Shown here: in pieces, positions 37,513-47,157 of the stretch
Position numbering within the stretch: position 1 is the stretch's first letter
Layout of the letters: the number at the start of each line of letters is the position of its first letter
Source of the DNA: Spongiibacter marinus
Lineage (GTDB): Bacteria > Pseudomonadota > Gammaproteobacteria > Pseudomonadales > Spongiibacteraceae
Assembly (NCBI RefSeq): GCF_016906995.1
Contig: NZ_JAFBBD010000008.1
Span: 1-64,000 of the forward strand
Length of the DNA: 64,000 nt
Direction: 5' to 3'
Position numbers and translations under genes: made by a program
Notes under the pieces: model-generated
The model's input: only the letters and a program-made list of their open reading frames with translations
Database searches by the model: none
What the model was told of the DNA's origin: nothing

Positions 37513-37908
37513 ATGCTGCGCTGCGAATTATTGCCTCGCTTCTACGAAACCGATGGCCTGGGGCATATCAACAACACTGTCGTGCCCAAGTGGTTTGAAA
37601 CGGCGCGCACGCCGATATTTAAGATCTTTAATCCCGAGCTCAGCCTTGATCAATGGAACCTGATTCTGCGCAAGATTGACGTGGAATTTATTGCGCAAAC
37701 CTACCACGAGTATCCGGTAGAGGTACGCAGCTGGGTCAGTCATGTTGGCAACACCTCATTCACCGTGAGCCACGAGCTATGGCAGCGCGGTGAAATGACA
37801 GCAAGTGGCACGGCAGTGCTCGTGTACTTTGACTATAACGCCCAGCAGAAGGGTGTTATTCCTGAGCATTGCCGCAGCGCGCTTAAGGAGATAGTAAAAG
37901 ACGATTGA
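37513..37908 (+). CDS. acyl-CoA thioesterase, 4HBT/YbgC-like
   Basis: A 131-residue hotdog thioesterase. The catalytic loop RFYETDGLGHINNTVVPKWFE at the N-terminus carries the Asp expected for 4-hydroxybenzoyl-CoA thioesterase-like enzymes. Substrate is unknown; acyl-CoA hydrolysis is expected. It ends 163 bp before the helicase gene. Confidence 0.87.
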   Translation: MLRCELLPRFYETDGLGHINNTVVPKWFETARTPIFKIFNPELSLDQWNLILRKIDVEFIAQTYHEYPVEVRSWVSHVGNTSFTVSHELWQRGEMTASGTAVLVYFDYNAQQKGVIPEHCRSALKEIVKDD

Positions 37909-37984
37909 GTCGTAGTGGGCAGGGGCTGCGCATAAATACCGCAATGAGCATCGATTAGCTCGGGCATTTATTGGTGCTAACGCG

Positions 37985-37990
37985 TATAAT
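37985..37990 (+). promoter_or_regulatory. candidate -10 element for deaD
   Basis: A perfect TATAAT lies 82 bp upstream of the helicase start codon, implying a leader of about 75 nt. DEAD-box helicase genes of this type often have long leaders. No consensus -35 is seen. Confidence 0.4.
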
Positions 37991-38071
37991 TTGCGCCCCC
38001 GCCGGTACTGTGTTCGTCTGACGCCGAATTTAACCGAGCGTCACCCTCGACCACCAGATCAGGTCCACATT

Positions 38072-39889
38072 ATGAGCAACACTGTAACCGCAGACGCGGA
38101 GCTTCCCTTATTTACTGAACTTGGCCTGCTGCCTGCCGTGGAAACGGCAGTTTCAGAGCTGGGCTACGAGCGCCCCTCGGCGATTCAGGCGGCGACCATT
38201 CCGCTGTTGCTGGAAGGGCGCGACGTCCTGGGGCAGGCGCAAACCGGCACGGGAAAAACCGCGGCGTTTTCACTACCCATGCTGTCGATGCTGGATGTGA
38301 AGAGCAAATCCACACAAGCGCTGATTTTGGCACCGACGCGTGAATTGGCCATTCAGGTTGCCGAGGCAATCCAAAGCTATGCCAAGCATTTGAAAGGCTT
38401 GCGCGTGCTGTCGATCTACGGTGGTCAAGGCTATCGGGAACAACTCGATGCATTGAAACGCGGCGTGCAAGTTGTTGTCGGAACGCCTGGCCGGGTTATG
38501 GATCATATCCGTCGCGGTACGCTCAAGCTGGATGGTTTGACCCACCTCGTGCTCGATGAAGCCGACGAAATGCTACGTATGGGCTTCATTGACGACGTCG
38601 AATGGATCATGTCGCAAACGCCTGAAAGCCGGCAGATAGCCCTGTTCTCGGCGACAATGCCCGCCGCCGTTCGACGCATTGCCAATACCTACCTGAATGA
38701 CCCCGAACAAGTAACGATCAAAACCGCCACAAGCACCGCGGTCAGCATTCGTCAGCGCTATTGGTTGGCGCGTGGTGCGAGCAAGTTTGATGCCCTGTGC
38801 CGCGTCTTGGAAGCAGAAGACTTCGACGGCATTATTATTTTCGTGCGCACCAAACTGGCCACCACTGAGTTGGCAGAGAAGCTCCAGGGCCGCGGTTATG
38901 CGGCGGCAGAATTGCACGGCGATATCGCCCAGGCGCAGCGTGAGCGCACCGTTGAAATGCTCAAGGGTTCGCGCTTGGATATTTTGGTTGCGACCGACGT
39001 GGTTGCGCGGGGCTTGGATGTCGATCGCATCAGCCACGTGATTAACTACGACATTCCCTACGACACCGAAGCGTATGTGCATCGCATTGGCCGTACTGGT
39101 CGGGCGGGGCGCAGCGGCGATGCTATTTTGTTTGTTGCGCCGCGCGAGCGCCGGATGCTGCAATCAATCGAGCGTGCCACACGTCAGCGTATCGAAGAAA
39201 TGGGCCTGCCCGGTGCCGCCGAAATTAATGCCCTGCGTATACAGCGTTTTCAGGCAAAATTGTTGGCGACACTCGAAGCGGGGCGGGACAAAGACCTGTA
39301 TCGCGAAATGCTTCAGGGTTTTTGTGAAGAGCACAGTGTCGACCCCCTGGATGTTGCGGCGGCACTGGCCCGCTTGGCTCAGGGCGATAAAGACCTGCTG
39401 CTTAAAGGCGACCCGAAACCCAGTAAAGCACTGGCGGATAAACCCGCCCGTGGCAAGGCCACGCGCACTGAGCGCCGCAGCCCTCGCGGTGCCGGACCAG
39501 AGTCGGGGATGGAGCGTTTCCGCATAGAAGTGGGCCGCAAGCACGGCGTTGGTGTGGGCAACATTGTCGGCGCAATCGCGAACGAAGCGGGTATCGATAG
39601 TGATTATATTGGCCGTATCCAGCTCTTCGACAACTTCAGCACCGTCGACCTACCTGCGGAAATGCCGGACGATGTGTTGAGCTCATTGCAGTCTCCTCGC
39701 GTAGCGGGGCAGCCAATGACCATGTCTCGATTCAGCGGAGAGCTGCCGGATACCCCTGTGCGCAAGCACCGCAAGGGGCCTTCTCCGTCGGGCAAAAAAC
39801 CGCGCAAAGCCGACAAGTCTGGCGCCAAGGCGAAAGCCTCGGGAAAGGCGCCTAGCAAACGGCCGATCAAACTCCGCAATAAAGACTAG
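38072..39889 (+). CDS. deaD: DEAD-box RNA helicase DeaD/CsdA
   Basis: A 605-residue ATP-dependent RNA helicase. Its core has the Q motif (YERPSAIQ), motif I AQTGTGKTAA, Ia PTRELA, II DEAD (VLDEADEML), III SAT, and VI HRIGRTGRAG. After the core (about 1-370) come a dimerisation-like segment, a DbpA-type RNA-binding domain at about 490-560 (MERFRIEVGRKHGVGVGNIVGAI) and a Lys/Arg-rich tail. This is the layout of DeaD, which acts in ribosome assembly and mRNA decay at low temperature. The ATG at 38072 is preferred to an upstream start whose residues are not family-like. Confidence 0.92.
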   Translation: MSNTVTADAELPLFTELGLLPAVETAVSELGYERPSAIQAATIPLLLEGRDVLGQAQTGTGKTAAFSLPMLSMLDVKSKSTQALILAPTRELAIQVAEAIQSYAKHLKGLRVLSIYGGQGYREQLDALKRGVQVVVGTPGRVMDHIRRGTLKLDGLTHLVLDEADEMLRMGFIDDVEWIMSQTPESRQIALFSATMPAAVRRIANTYLNDPEQVTIKTATSTAVSIRQRYWLARGASKFDALCRVLEAEDFDGIIIFVRTKLATTELAEKLQGRGYAAAELHGDIAQAQRERTVEMLKGSRLDILVATDVVARGLDVDRISHVINYDIPYDTEAYVHRIGRTGRAGRSGDAILFVAPRERRMLQSIERATRQRIEEMGLPGAAEINALRIQRFQAKLLATLEAGRDKDLYREMLQGFCEEHSVDPLDVAAALARLAQGDKDLLLKGDPKPSKALADKPARGKATRTERRSPRGAGPESGMERFRIEVGRKHGVGVGNIVGAIANEAGIDSDYIGRIQLFDNFSTVDLPAEMPDDVLSSLQSPRVAGQPMTMSRFSGELPDTPVRKHRKGPSPSGKKPRKADKSGAKAKASGKAPSKRPIKLRNKD

Positions 39890-39951
39890 GGGCTAGGCCC
39901 TGCCGCCCGGCTCACGTACACTCTCCGCGAGTTTTTTTGAGAGGGTGTGCT

Positions 39952-41073
39952 GTGAGCGCGCGGATTTTTCTGCACTTTCTTCTGTTGGGCTGCGTCAGCT
40001 TTGGTGGGCCTACGGCGCATATCGCCTACTTCCGCAAAGTATTTGTTGAGCAGCGCCAGTGGCTCACTGACGAAGACTTCGCCCGCCAGCTGGCGCTGTG
40101 TCAATTTCTACCGGGGCCGGCATCGAGCCAGCTCGGCTTTGCCATAGCCCTTCAGCGCGGCGGCATTCCCGCGGCTTTCGCCGCTTTCATCGGCTTTACA
40201 CTGCCATCGTTTCTATTGATGTACGGCCTTGCTGTGTTCAGCTTAGCGCAGACACCGGTGTGGATGCAGAGCCTTGTGGCAGGGATGAAGTTATTAGCAT
40301 TGGTGGTGGTCGCTGATGCGCTAATCAATATGGCCAGACAATTTTGTTCAGGGCCCTGGCTTTGGGCCACCGCATCGCTAAGTGCGCTGGCGCTGCTGTT
40401 TATGATGCACCCTGCCTTGCAGTTGTCGCTAATGCTTGGCGCGGCGCTGGTGGCCTATTTTCGATCGCCGAAGATTGAGTGTGACCCACTACCCTCGGCG
40501 CGGCCGGCGCGCATTCCCTTGCTGTTATTTGTTGTCTTGTTGGCCGTGGCAGCGCTGATTCCCGACGCCGTGTTCAGCGAATTCTATCTCGTTGGCAGCA
40601 TGGTCTTTGGCGGTGGTCACGTCGCGCTACCGCTGCTCAACGCCTTTGTGGGTAACGCGTTGAGTAGCGAGCAGTTTATTTTGGGGTATGCGGCGGCGCA
40701 GGCCGTTCCGGGCCCGATGTTTTCTATGTCGGCATACCTGGGGGCGATGTTGAGCCCAGCGCAACCGCTCGTTGGTGCATTGGCTGCCTGTACGGCAATT
40801 TTTTTGCCCGGTTTCCTGTTGGTGCTGGGTTTGTCGCGGGCCTGGCATACGCTGGCAGCCCGGCCGCGGGTGCGCGCCGCTGTGGCCGGCGTCAATGCGG
40901 TGGCGGTGGGCATGTTGGCCGCGGCCTGGGTTGACCCCTTACTGTTAGAGTTGCCTCGAGAGGCGGCCAGCATTGGGATGGCGATTGCGCTGTTCGCAGC
41001 GCTGCGTAGCGGCAAAGTGCCATTGCTGGCGCTGATCGGGGTTGTGGTCGTCTACTCGCTGTTTTTTCTCTAA
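39952..41073 (+). CDS. chrA: chromate transporter ChrA (two-domain)
   Basis: A 373-residue inner-membrane protein with two CHR domains: LHFLLLGCVSFGGPTAHIAYFR with QLALCQFLPGPASSQLG in the first, and VGSMVFGGGHVALPLL with AAQAVPGPMFSMSAYLG in the second. It exports chromate, or handles sulfate or another oxyanion in some relatives. A GTG start at 39952 fits the ribosome-binding site GAGGG and the family N-terminus better than the TTG five codons earlier. No chrB regulator is adjacent. Confidence 0.86.
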   Translation: MSARIFLHFLLLGCVSFGGPTAHIAYFRKVFVEQRQWLTDEDFARQLALCQFLPGPASSQLGFAIALQRGGIPAAFAAFIGFTLPSFLLMYGLAVFSLAQTPVWMQSLVAGMKLLALVVVADALINMARQFCSGPWLWATASLSALALLFMMHPALQLSLMLGAALVAYFRSPKIECDPLPSARPARIPLLLFVVLLAVAALIPDAVFSEFYLVGSMVFGGGHVALPLLNAFVGNALSSEQFILGYAAAQAVPGPMFSMSAYLGAMLSPAQPLVGALAACTAIFLPGFLLVLGLSRAWHTLAARPRVRAAVAGVNAVAVGMLAAAWVDPLLLELPREAASIGMAIALFAALRSGKVPLLALIGVVVVYSLFFL

Positions 41074-41100
41074 GCCCCCATTTCCAAGGAGCGTCCATTC

Positions 41101-41505
41101 ATGGCAAGTCAGGAAGCAATAAGTCAGTTTCTGATACAGGAATTCCCCCAGTGCAGCGCAGTTATCGAAGACCTGAGCGACGGCCGAGCGGTGGTGCGGC
41201 AGGCGGTTGACCACAGCTCGTTGCGCCCGGGTGGCACGGTTTCCGGGCCAACATTGATGGCGCTGGCCGACCTTGCTGTCTATGTGGCGGTGTTGTCGCG
41301 TATCGGCATTGTGCCGCTGGCCGTGACGACCAACCTCAATATTCACTTCTTAAAGAAGCCCGCCGCCGGAAAAGACTTACTGGCGCACTGTCGGCTAATT
41401 AAATGCGGGCGCAGCATTGCGGTTGCCGACGTTGAAATTTTCTCTGAGGGTGACGAACACCCGGTGGCCTATGCATCGGCCAGCTACGCGATTCCCAGGG
41501 GCTAA
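41101..41505 (+). CDS. PaaI-family thioesterase
   Basis: A 134-residue hotdog thioesterase of the PaaI group, with the central segment [24 protein letters not shown] that forms the substrate pocket and [20 protein letters not shown] in the later strands. Substrate is unknown. It follows chrA by 27 bp and its end overlaps the convergent LLM gene by four bases. Confidence 0.85.
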   Translation: MASQEAISQFLIQEFPQCSAVIEDLSDGRAVVRQAVDHSSLRPGGTVSGPTLMALADLAVYVAVLSRIGIVPLAVTTNLNIHFLKKPAAGKDLLAHCRLIKCGRSIAVADVEIFSEGDEHPVAYASASYAIPRG

Positions 41506-42491
41506 ACGCAATCGGCGAGTGCGTTAGCCAGTATTTCATAGCTGCGCACTCTGGCGTAGTGGTTGTGCATTTGGCAGCTGATAATCAGCTCATCGACATT
41601 ATTTTCCTCAATGAACTGCCGGGTCTGCAGGGCAATAGTCTGGGCATCGCCAATTGCGGAGCAATTCATCACTGACTGAATCAGCGCGCGCTCAGGGGCG
41701 GCGAGCTGATTCAGGTAGTTGGGTTTTGGTGGCGGCAATTGGCCAGGTGTACCGCGACGCAGGTTGACGAAGGCTTGCTGCATCGAGCTGGCAAGGTACT
41801 CTGCTTCAGACTGCTCCGGGGCGGCAAACACATTGAAACCGGCCATCGCGTAGGGCGCATCGAGGTACTTTGATGGTGTGAACTGCTGGCGGTACAGCGC
41901 AATAGCCTGTTGCAGTTGCCCAGGCGCAAAGTGCGAGGCAAAGGCGTAGGGTAGGCCGAGTTTCGCAGCGAGTTGCGCGCCGAAAAGCGAAGAGCCCAGA
42001 ACCCACACAGGAATATCCAGCCCGACACCGGGAATGGCTCGCACCATTGCTTGGGGGTCGCCGTCGAAGTAATTAAGCAGCTCGACAACATCCTGCGGAA
42101 ACTGCTCAACATCAGCATGTAAGTTGCGTCGCAGCGCACGAGCCGTGGCGGGGTCGGTGCCGGGCGCGCGGCCCACACCGAGGTCAATGCGCCCTGGATA
42201 CAGTGATGCCAACGTGCCGAATTGCTCGGCGATAATAAGCGGTGCGTGATTGGGTAGCATAATACCGCCCGCGCCTACCCGAATGCGCGAGGTGGCTGCG
42301 GCCACGTGCTGAATGACCAAGGCAGTGGCGGCGGAGGCGATACCGGGCATATTGTGATGCTCGGCGATCCAGTAGCGTTGATAGCCGAGGGATTCGCAGC
42401 GCTGGGCCAGTTCTACGCTGCGCGCTAGTGTTTCACCGACATCGCTGCCTTGCGCGACAGGTGCCAGATCGAGTACGGAGAGCTTGGTCAC
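41502..42491 (-). CDS. LLM class flavin-dependent oxidoreductase (MsnO8/YhbW-like)
   Basis: A 329-residue luciferase-like protein. [25 protein letters not shown] and [33 protein letters not shown] are typical of the MsnO8/YhbW branch, which is usually FMN-dependent. The physiological substrate is unknown. The start overlaps the stop of the DUF457 gene by four bases, so the two are coupled. It is from a different LLM branch than the protein at 20698-21714. Confidence 0.87.
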   Translation of the reverse strand: MTKLSVLDLAPVAQGSDVGETLARSVELAQRCESLGYQRYWIAEHHNMPGIASAATALVIQHVAAATSRIRVGAGGIMLPNHAPLIIAEQFGTLASLYPGRIDLGVGRAPGTDPATARALRRNLHADVEQFPQDVVELLNYFDGDPQAMVRAIPGVGLDIPVWVLGSSLFGAQLAAKLGLPYAFASHFAPGQLQQAIALYRQQFTPSKYLDAPYAMAGFNVFAAPEQSEAEYLASSMQQAFVNLRRGTPGQLPPPKPNYLNQLAAPERALIQSVMNCSAIGDAQTIALQTRQFIEENNVDELIISCQMHNHYARVRSYEILANALADCV

Positions 42492-43558
42492 AGTGCTTTG
42501 TTTTCCTCAGCGTTTTCATTACCACTTGCTGCCAGCGAGTGCCCCGGGGCAGAGGGAAGGTCTTCACCGCGAAGCATTGCCCAGAACAGAGCGGTTTTTT
42601 CTCGACTATTTCGGTGCGCCTGATACTCAACGCCGCGTTGTGGCTCATCGGGGAAGAGTTGGATGCTCCACAGGGCATCGAGTTCGTGGGGTAGTATCGA
42701 GTAGCGAATATCGATGATCTTGCTTGGATTACCGGGTTGCAGGGCGGTATAGCCCTTGGAAAACCAGTCGAAGCGCTTTACGTCATTCGCCTGACGCGAG
42801 ACTGACGGCAGCCAGGGCAGGTCGCTCGGAATATTTAGCGCGGCAATCGAGTCGCCGGGGTAGATACGGATATCCCGGGCCACGCGCACGGCATCCACAT
42901 AAAAGCGGTCGTGACTGCGGTACACCGTTTTCCACAGTATTAAGTTGGCGAAAGAGGGTTTGGCCTCCAGTGATTCGACCTCGTGGCCGCGACTTGCTGC
43001 CAGCCGATAGCCCTCGGCCTCTGCGCGTTCGCGCTGCACAACACCCAGCAATGGGTAGGTGAGTATCCAGGCCAGAGCCAGGCGCGCAGCCCAGCGGCGA
43101 TTGCCCTTCCATGCCAGCGCGACCAGCGCGGCGATGGGCAGGGTGTATAGGGGGTCAATAATCGACAGGATATTCCACGCAATGCGGGTGTCGCTAAATG
43201 GCCAGAGTAGCTGCGTACCATAGGTCGTGCAGGCGTCGAGGAGTGCATGGGTGGCGTAGCCGGCACCACAGAATAGTGCGCTGCGGCCGAAGGACATTGG
43301 CCACCGGCGCCGGAAGAATAGCCTCAGCACTGCGGCACAGAGTAGGGCGCCCACGGGAATGAAGACCAGCGAGTGGGTGAATTGGCGGTGAAATTCCAAA
43401 AACAGCAGCGAGTCGTGAGGAGAGCGAATCAGTACGTCTAGATCTGCCGCCATACCAGACAGGAAGCCCAGCGTGGCGGCGGCAACGGCATAGCGCCGCG
43501 GTGGCGACAGGTTTTGCGCGGCGCTGGCGCCAAGTAACCCTTGTGTGAGTGGATCCAT
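42488..43558 (-). CDS. DUF457 (YdjM-like) membrane-bound metal-dependent hydrolase
   Basis: A 356-residue membrane protein. The N-terminus [15 protein letters not shown] and the motif [10 protein letters not shown]...[11 protein letters not shown], with conserved Asp and His residues, identify the YdjM/DUF457 family, a predicted metal-dependent hydrolase related to phospholipase C folds. Several hydrophobic helices lie between about 60 and 190, then a soluble C-terminal domain. It is the first gene of a two-gene operon with the LLM protein. Confidence 0.82.
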   Translation of the reverse strand: MDPLTQGLLGASAAQNLSPPRRYAVAAATLGFLSGMAADLDVLIRSPHDSLLFLEFHRQFTHSLVFIPVGALLCAAVLRLFFRRRWPMSFGRSALFCGAGYATHALLDACTTYGTQLLWPFSDTRIAWNILSIIDPLYTLPIAALVALAWKGNRRWAARLALAWILTYPLLGVVQRERAEAEGYRLAASRGHEVESLEAKPSFANLILWKTVYRSHDRFYVDAVRVARDIRIYPGDSIAALNIPSDLPWLPSVSRQANDVKRFDWFSKGYTALQPGNPSKIIDIRYSILPHELDALWSIQLFPDEPQRGVEYQAHRNSREKTALFWAMLRGEDLPSAPGHSLAASGNENAEENKAL

Positions 43559-43635
43559 ATCAGGCTCAGGGAAGCAAAGCCCTCAGTGTAACGCGATTTC
43601 CGCTAGTGTGGTCGCCAGTGAGTGAATTGTTACAC

Positions 43636-43893
43636 CTAGTGCAGCGACGCGCTTTCCATATGGGTACCCAAGACCGTTGTCAGGCTATCCAGGTGACGCA
43701 TAAGCTCAATGCCGGCGTCGGTGAGATAACCGCCGTCTATGCGGCTGATGATGCCTTTGCTAAACAAGCGTTCGGTCGCGGCAATCAGCGCGGGGTCGGC
43801 ATCGTGATGGACCTTGATGCCCTCCAGGCCCGAGGCGGGATTGAACTGGGAAAGCACACGAATTTCTTGCAAGATACTGTCCGACATTCTCAT
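43636..43893 (-). CDS. TIGR02647-family small protein, predicted DNA-binding
   Basis: An 85-residue protein. The core ILSQFN-like LSQFNPASGLEGIKVHHDADP...GGYLTDAGIE matches the small TIGR02647 family found in pseudomonads and vibrios, which has a winged-helix-like look but no known function. The frame extends 32 codons upstream, but GGAG nine bases before the ATG at 43893 and the family length favour the shorter form. It diverges from the amidase gene. Confidence 0.7.
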   Translation of the reverse strand: MRMSDSILQEIRVLSQFNPASGLEGIKVHHDADPALIAATERLFSKGIISRIDGGYLTDAGIELMRHLDSLTTVLGTHMESASLH

Positions 43894-44006
43894 GGGCGAA
43901 GGCTCCAAATTAACAAAAACTGGCAGGCCTGAATCAATGTAGCCAGCATCGAGCAACTTTTCCATTGTTCGGCGTTCGGGCCGCGACACTAACTAGGATA
44001 ACGATC

Positions 44007-45485
44007 ATGTTCAGCGAATACTCTCAGTTCGACGCGATGGAATTGGCGGCTCTGGCGCGCCGTGGAGAGGTGTCGGCACAGGAATTATTGGATGCGGCAC
44101 TGGCCAGGGCCGCCGCCTGTAACCCGCAGTTAAATGTGCTGATCCACAGTTTTGCCGATCGCGCCAGACAGCAGATTACTGATGGTCTGCCAGAGGGGCC
44201 CTTTCAAGGTGTGCCCTTTGTGCTGAAGGATCTAATGGCGATGTTCGCCGGTGAACCGATTTGTATGGGGAGTCGCGCGTTGTCCTATACCCCCCGTTAT
44301 GACAGCGAGCTGGTAAAGCGCTATAAAGCGGCCGGACTGAATATTTTTGCGAAGTCGAATACGCCGGAATTTGGGCTGATTATCACCACCGAGCCCAAGC
44401 GTTTTGGCCCGTCTCACAACCCGCATCGGCAGGGTTACAGCACGGGTGGCTCCTCAGGGGGGAGTGCAGCAGCTGTGGCGGCGGGCATTGTACCCATTGC
44501 CCACGGTGGCGATGGTGGCGGCTCGATTCGCTTCCCTGCGAGCTGGTGTGGTGTGTTTGGTTTAAAACCGTCACGAGGCCGCAACCCAATGGGCCCCGAT
44601 CTGGGGGAGGATTGGCAGGGGGCGGTGGCAGAGCATGTGTTGAGTAGAACCGTTCGCGATAGTGCCGCCATGCTAGACTGCACAGCCGGGCCGGAGCTGG
44701 GGGCGCCCTACAATATTCGGCCGCCTGAGGGCAGTTTCCTTGCGGCTGCTGTGCGGGATCCAAAGCCTTTGCGCATTGCCCTGTGCCGAGAGCCGCTGGT
44801 GCCGACCGATGTTGACCCCGAGGTACTGACCGGGCTGGAACAAACCGCTGAGCAACTGGCGGCGCTGGGACACCGGGTGGAGGAAGCTGAGCTGTCGGTA
44901 GATCGAGACCAAATGTGGCGCGACTTTCTGGTTATTGTCGGGGCAGAGGTAGCCGGTTTGCTGCGCCGTATTCAACGAGATTACCCCGGCAGTGACATCC
45001 GCCGCTGTGAACCCTCAACCAAAAATCTGGCAATGATGGGGCGCTCCTTTTCCGCGGCAGACCTCGTGGAGGCGCGCTACGGCTGGCACAAAGTGCAACG
45101 TGCCGCGGGTGAGTTGATGGCCGATTACGATGTCCTACTTTGCCCGACAACGCCCACCGCTGCTGTGCCACACGGTCAGTTACCGCCGTCACCCTGGGAG
45201 GCTGCACAAATGCTGGCGTCTCACCGTATGAATATAGGCCGAGCGTTAATGCGTAGCGGATTGGTGGAAAAAATGGCCTTGCCGGTGCTCGGGAAAATGG
45301 CCTACACCCTGCTTGGCAATATTACGGGCCTGCCTTGCATGTCGGTGCCGCTGCATAAAACCAGCACCGGGCTGCCGTTTGGTATGCAATTTATCGCCGG
45401 TATGTGTGAAGAAGAGTTGTTGTTTAGCTTGGCAGGGCAGCTAGAGCGAGAAGTGGGCTTTACCGACCTCCCGCTGCTGGCCTAG
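44007..45485 (+). CDS. amidase (amidase-signature family)
   Basis: A 492-residue amidase. The triad is readable: Lys74 (FVLKDL), Ser149 (GGSSGGS) and Ser173 (GGGSIRFP). It resembles the broad group that includes 6-aminohexanoate-cyclic-dimer hydrolase and GatA-like amidases, so the substrate cannot be set. It is unrelated in context to the allophanate hydrolase earlier in the window. The ATG at 44007 has AGGA upstream. Confidence 0.88.
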   Translation: MFSEYSQFDAMELAALARRGEVSAQELLDAALARAAACNPQLNVLIHSFADRARQQITDGLPEGPFQGVPFVLKDLMAMFAGEPICMGSRALSYTPRYDSELVKRYKAAGLNIFAKSNTPEFGLIITTEPKRFGPSHNPHRQGYSTGGSSGGSAAAVAAGIVPIAHGGDGGGSIRFPASWCGVFGLKPSRGRNPMGPDLGEDWQGAVAEHVLSRTVRDSAAMLDCTAGPELGAPYNIRPPEGSFLAAAVRDPKPLRIALCREPLVPTDVDPEVLTGLEQTAEQLAALGHRVEEAELSVDRDQMWRDFLVIVGAEVAGLLRRIQRDYPGSDIRRCEPSTKNLAMMGRSFSAADLVEARYGWHKVQRAAGELMADYDVLLCPTTPTAAVPHGQLPPSPWEAAQMLASHRMNIGRALMRSGLVEKMALPVLGKMAYTLLGNITGLPCMSVPLHKTSTGLPFGMQFIAGMCEEELLFSLAGQLEREVGFTDLPLLA

Positions 45486-45494
45486 CGCGCGGCG

Positions 45495-46937
45495 TTATTC
45501 CGGGTGCTCGTCTATCTCGCGGTGTTGGGCGTCTTCAGGCAATGACGCCGCATCGGGAGCGAGGTGGTCACCCGCTTTGGGTTTGGCGGGCTTCTCCTCC
45601 AGCAGGCGGCCAGCGTCCTTGGCGGCTTCTTTCACCGCCTCGCGGGCAGCATCGCTAACCGTTTTCGGGTCATCGCTGCGCTCGGCGGCAGACTTCGCCG
45701 CCTCACGCGCTGCTTCTTTCATATTTTCGGCAACCGGTTCCAGCGCTTCGGCTACCACGGAGTCGGCGACCTTTTCCGCCGTGACGCGCTTCTCGTCGGC
45801 AGCGATGCCCACATGGTAGGCGGCAAAGCCCGGCATGACCATTTGATTGAGCGCCATACCGATGATCTGGCCGTCCACGCTGCTGCGGATCACGCTGGAC
45901 CGGTTGGTGATTGGGTCGGTAACGGTGCCAAGGATATCGCCCTTTTTCACGTTTTCGCCCAACTTGCTCTCCGACAGAAAAACGCCGCTTTGCTCGGCGC
46001 GTAGCCAGAGTGATTTATAAAAGACTTTCTGTTTGGGAGCGCGAACGGGTTTGTCGTCGATCATCTTCATGTAGTGCATAACGGCTTTAATACCGTTGAC
46101 GCTCTGCTTCACCTCTTTAAGCTGCATTCGCAACGGCTCACCGGCTTCGAGCGTAACGGCTGGAATGCCTGCGTCGACCGCGGCGCGGCGAAGGGTGCCC
46201 TTGGCACCGGCGCCATCTAATACCGTGACATCGTGAAACATTTTGCTAAATTGCTGCACGCTCTCTTTGCCCAGGTCACTGCGCAGCTGAGTGAGGTTGG
46301 TGCGATGGAAGGAACCGGTATGAATATCGATAAGGCGGTCGCAGTGGGAAATCACCTCATTGAAAAAGCTGTGGGCAATGCGGCCAGCGGAGCTGCCCTG
46401 TGCATCGCCGGGGAAATAGCGGTTGAGATCGCGGCGATCAGGCAGGTAGCGAGAGGTGCGCAGAAAACCGTGCATGTTGACGATCGGTACGCCAATGACG
46501 GTGCCATTTAGCTTGTCGCTTTCCAGGCTGAACATCACGCGGCGAATAGTTTCCACGCCGTTGAGTTCATCGCCGTGCACCGCCGCCGTAAGGCACAGTG
46601 TGGGCCCGGGGTTCACGCCAGCGGCAACCAAAACCGGGGTGGGCATGGCGAGCCCGGCTACGGCTTGCCCCGCGGTCCAATAGAGGCGTTGAAAACTGCC
46701 GCGCAGAATATCGTGGCCGAGTATGTTTAAGGCGATATTGGGGTCGGCTTCGGGTACTTCAGCGCGAGCGATGATCGCCGCGGAGCGCTTTTGCCGTGGC
46801 GTTTGCAGGCCGTTGCTGGGCTTGGCGGCGGCTTCTTCCAATGACTTGCTCTGTTGCTCGTTAGCCAAGGCACTGCTAGTCACAGTAGGCAGTGCAAGCA
46901 GTGCTATGAGGCTTATCGTCAATGGCAGTGCACGCAT
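45495..46937 (-). CDS. exported succinylglutamate desuccinylase/aspartoacylase-like protein with Ala-rich tail
   Basis: A 480-residue exported member of the M14-like AstE/AspA family. A signal peptide ends SSALAN (about residue 25). Zinc-binding features are visible: AVHGDELNGVETIRRV and DIHTGSFHR. After the catalytic and beta-sandwich parts (to about 400) comes an unusual tail rich in Ala, Lys and Glu (AREAAKSAAERS, AREAVKEAAKDA), predicted helical, and an acidic end. The substrate is unknown; periplasmic location argues against a role in arginine catabolism. It converges on the amidase gene. Confidence 0.83.
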   Translation of the reverse strand: MRALPLTISLIALLALPTVTSSALANEQQSKSLEEAAAKPSNGLQTPRQKRSAAIIARAEVPEADPNIALNILGHDILRGSFQRLYWTAGQAVAGLAMPTPVLVAAGVNPGPTLCLTAAVHGDELNGVETIRRVMFSLESDKLNGTVIGVPIVNMHGFLRTSRYLPDRRDLNRYFPGDAQGSSAGRIAHSFFNEVISHCDRLIDIHTGSFHRTNLTQLRSDLGKESVQQFSKMFHDVTVLDGAGAKGTLRRAAVDAGIPAVTLEAGEPLRMQLKEVKQSVNGIKAVMHYMKMIDDKPVRAPKQKVFYKSLWLRAEQSGVFLSESKLGENVKKGDILGTVTDPITNRSSVIRSSVDGQIIGMALNQMVMPGFAAYHVGIAADEKRVTAEKVADSVVAEALEPVAENMKEAAREAAKSAAERSDDPKTVSDAAREAVKEAAKDAGRLLEEKPAKPKAGDHLAPDAASLPEDAQHREIDEHPE

Positions 46938-47111
46938 AATTGAACAGCTCCGACGGTCGATTCGAGGTTTAAAAGGCTACTTAGCCGTGCCCGGCGGCGC
47001 AGGTCAAGTGCACGACAGGCTTATGTGCATGTTTGATGTCGATACGCCGACAAGTTCCGCAGAGCGCGCGGCGAGTGTTAAATTGGGGGCGCGGTAATGG
47101 TCCACAAAGTC

Positions 47112-47117
47112 TATAAT
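47112..47117 (+). promoter_or_regulatory. candidate -10 element for leuA
   Basis: A TATAAT lies 46 bp upstream of the GTG start, with no good -35 at the standard distance. No leader peptide rich in leucine codons was seen between it and the gene. Confidence 0.35.
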
Positions 47118-47157
47118 TGGGCCATTCTCATCAGTGCAGTGGCAGAAGGAGCACGGA

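Noticed and set aside
43894-43989. 32-residue N-terminal extension of the TIGR02647-like protein
   Set aside because: The family is about 77-85 residues long and a GGAG site precedes the internal ATG at 43893.
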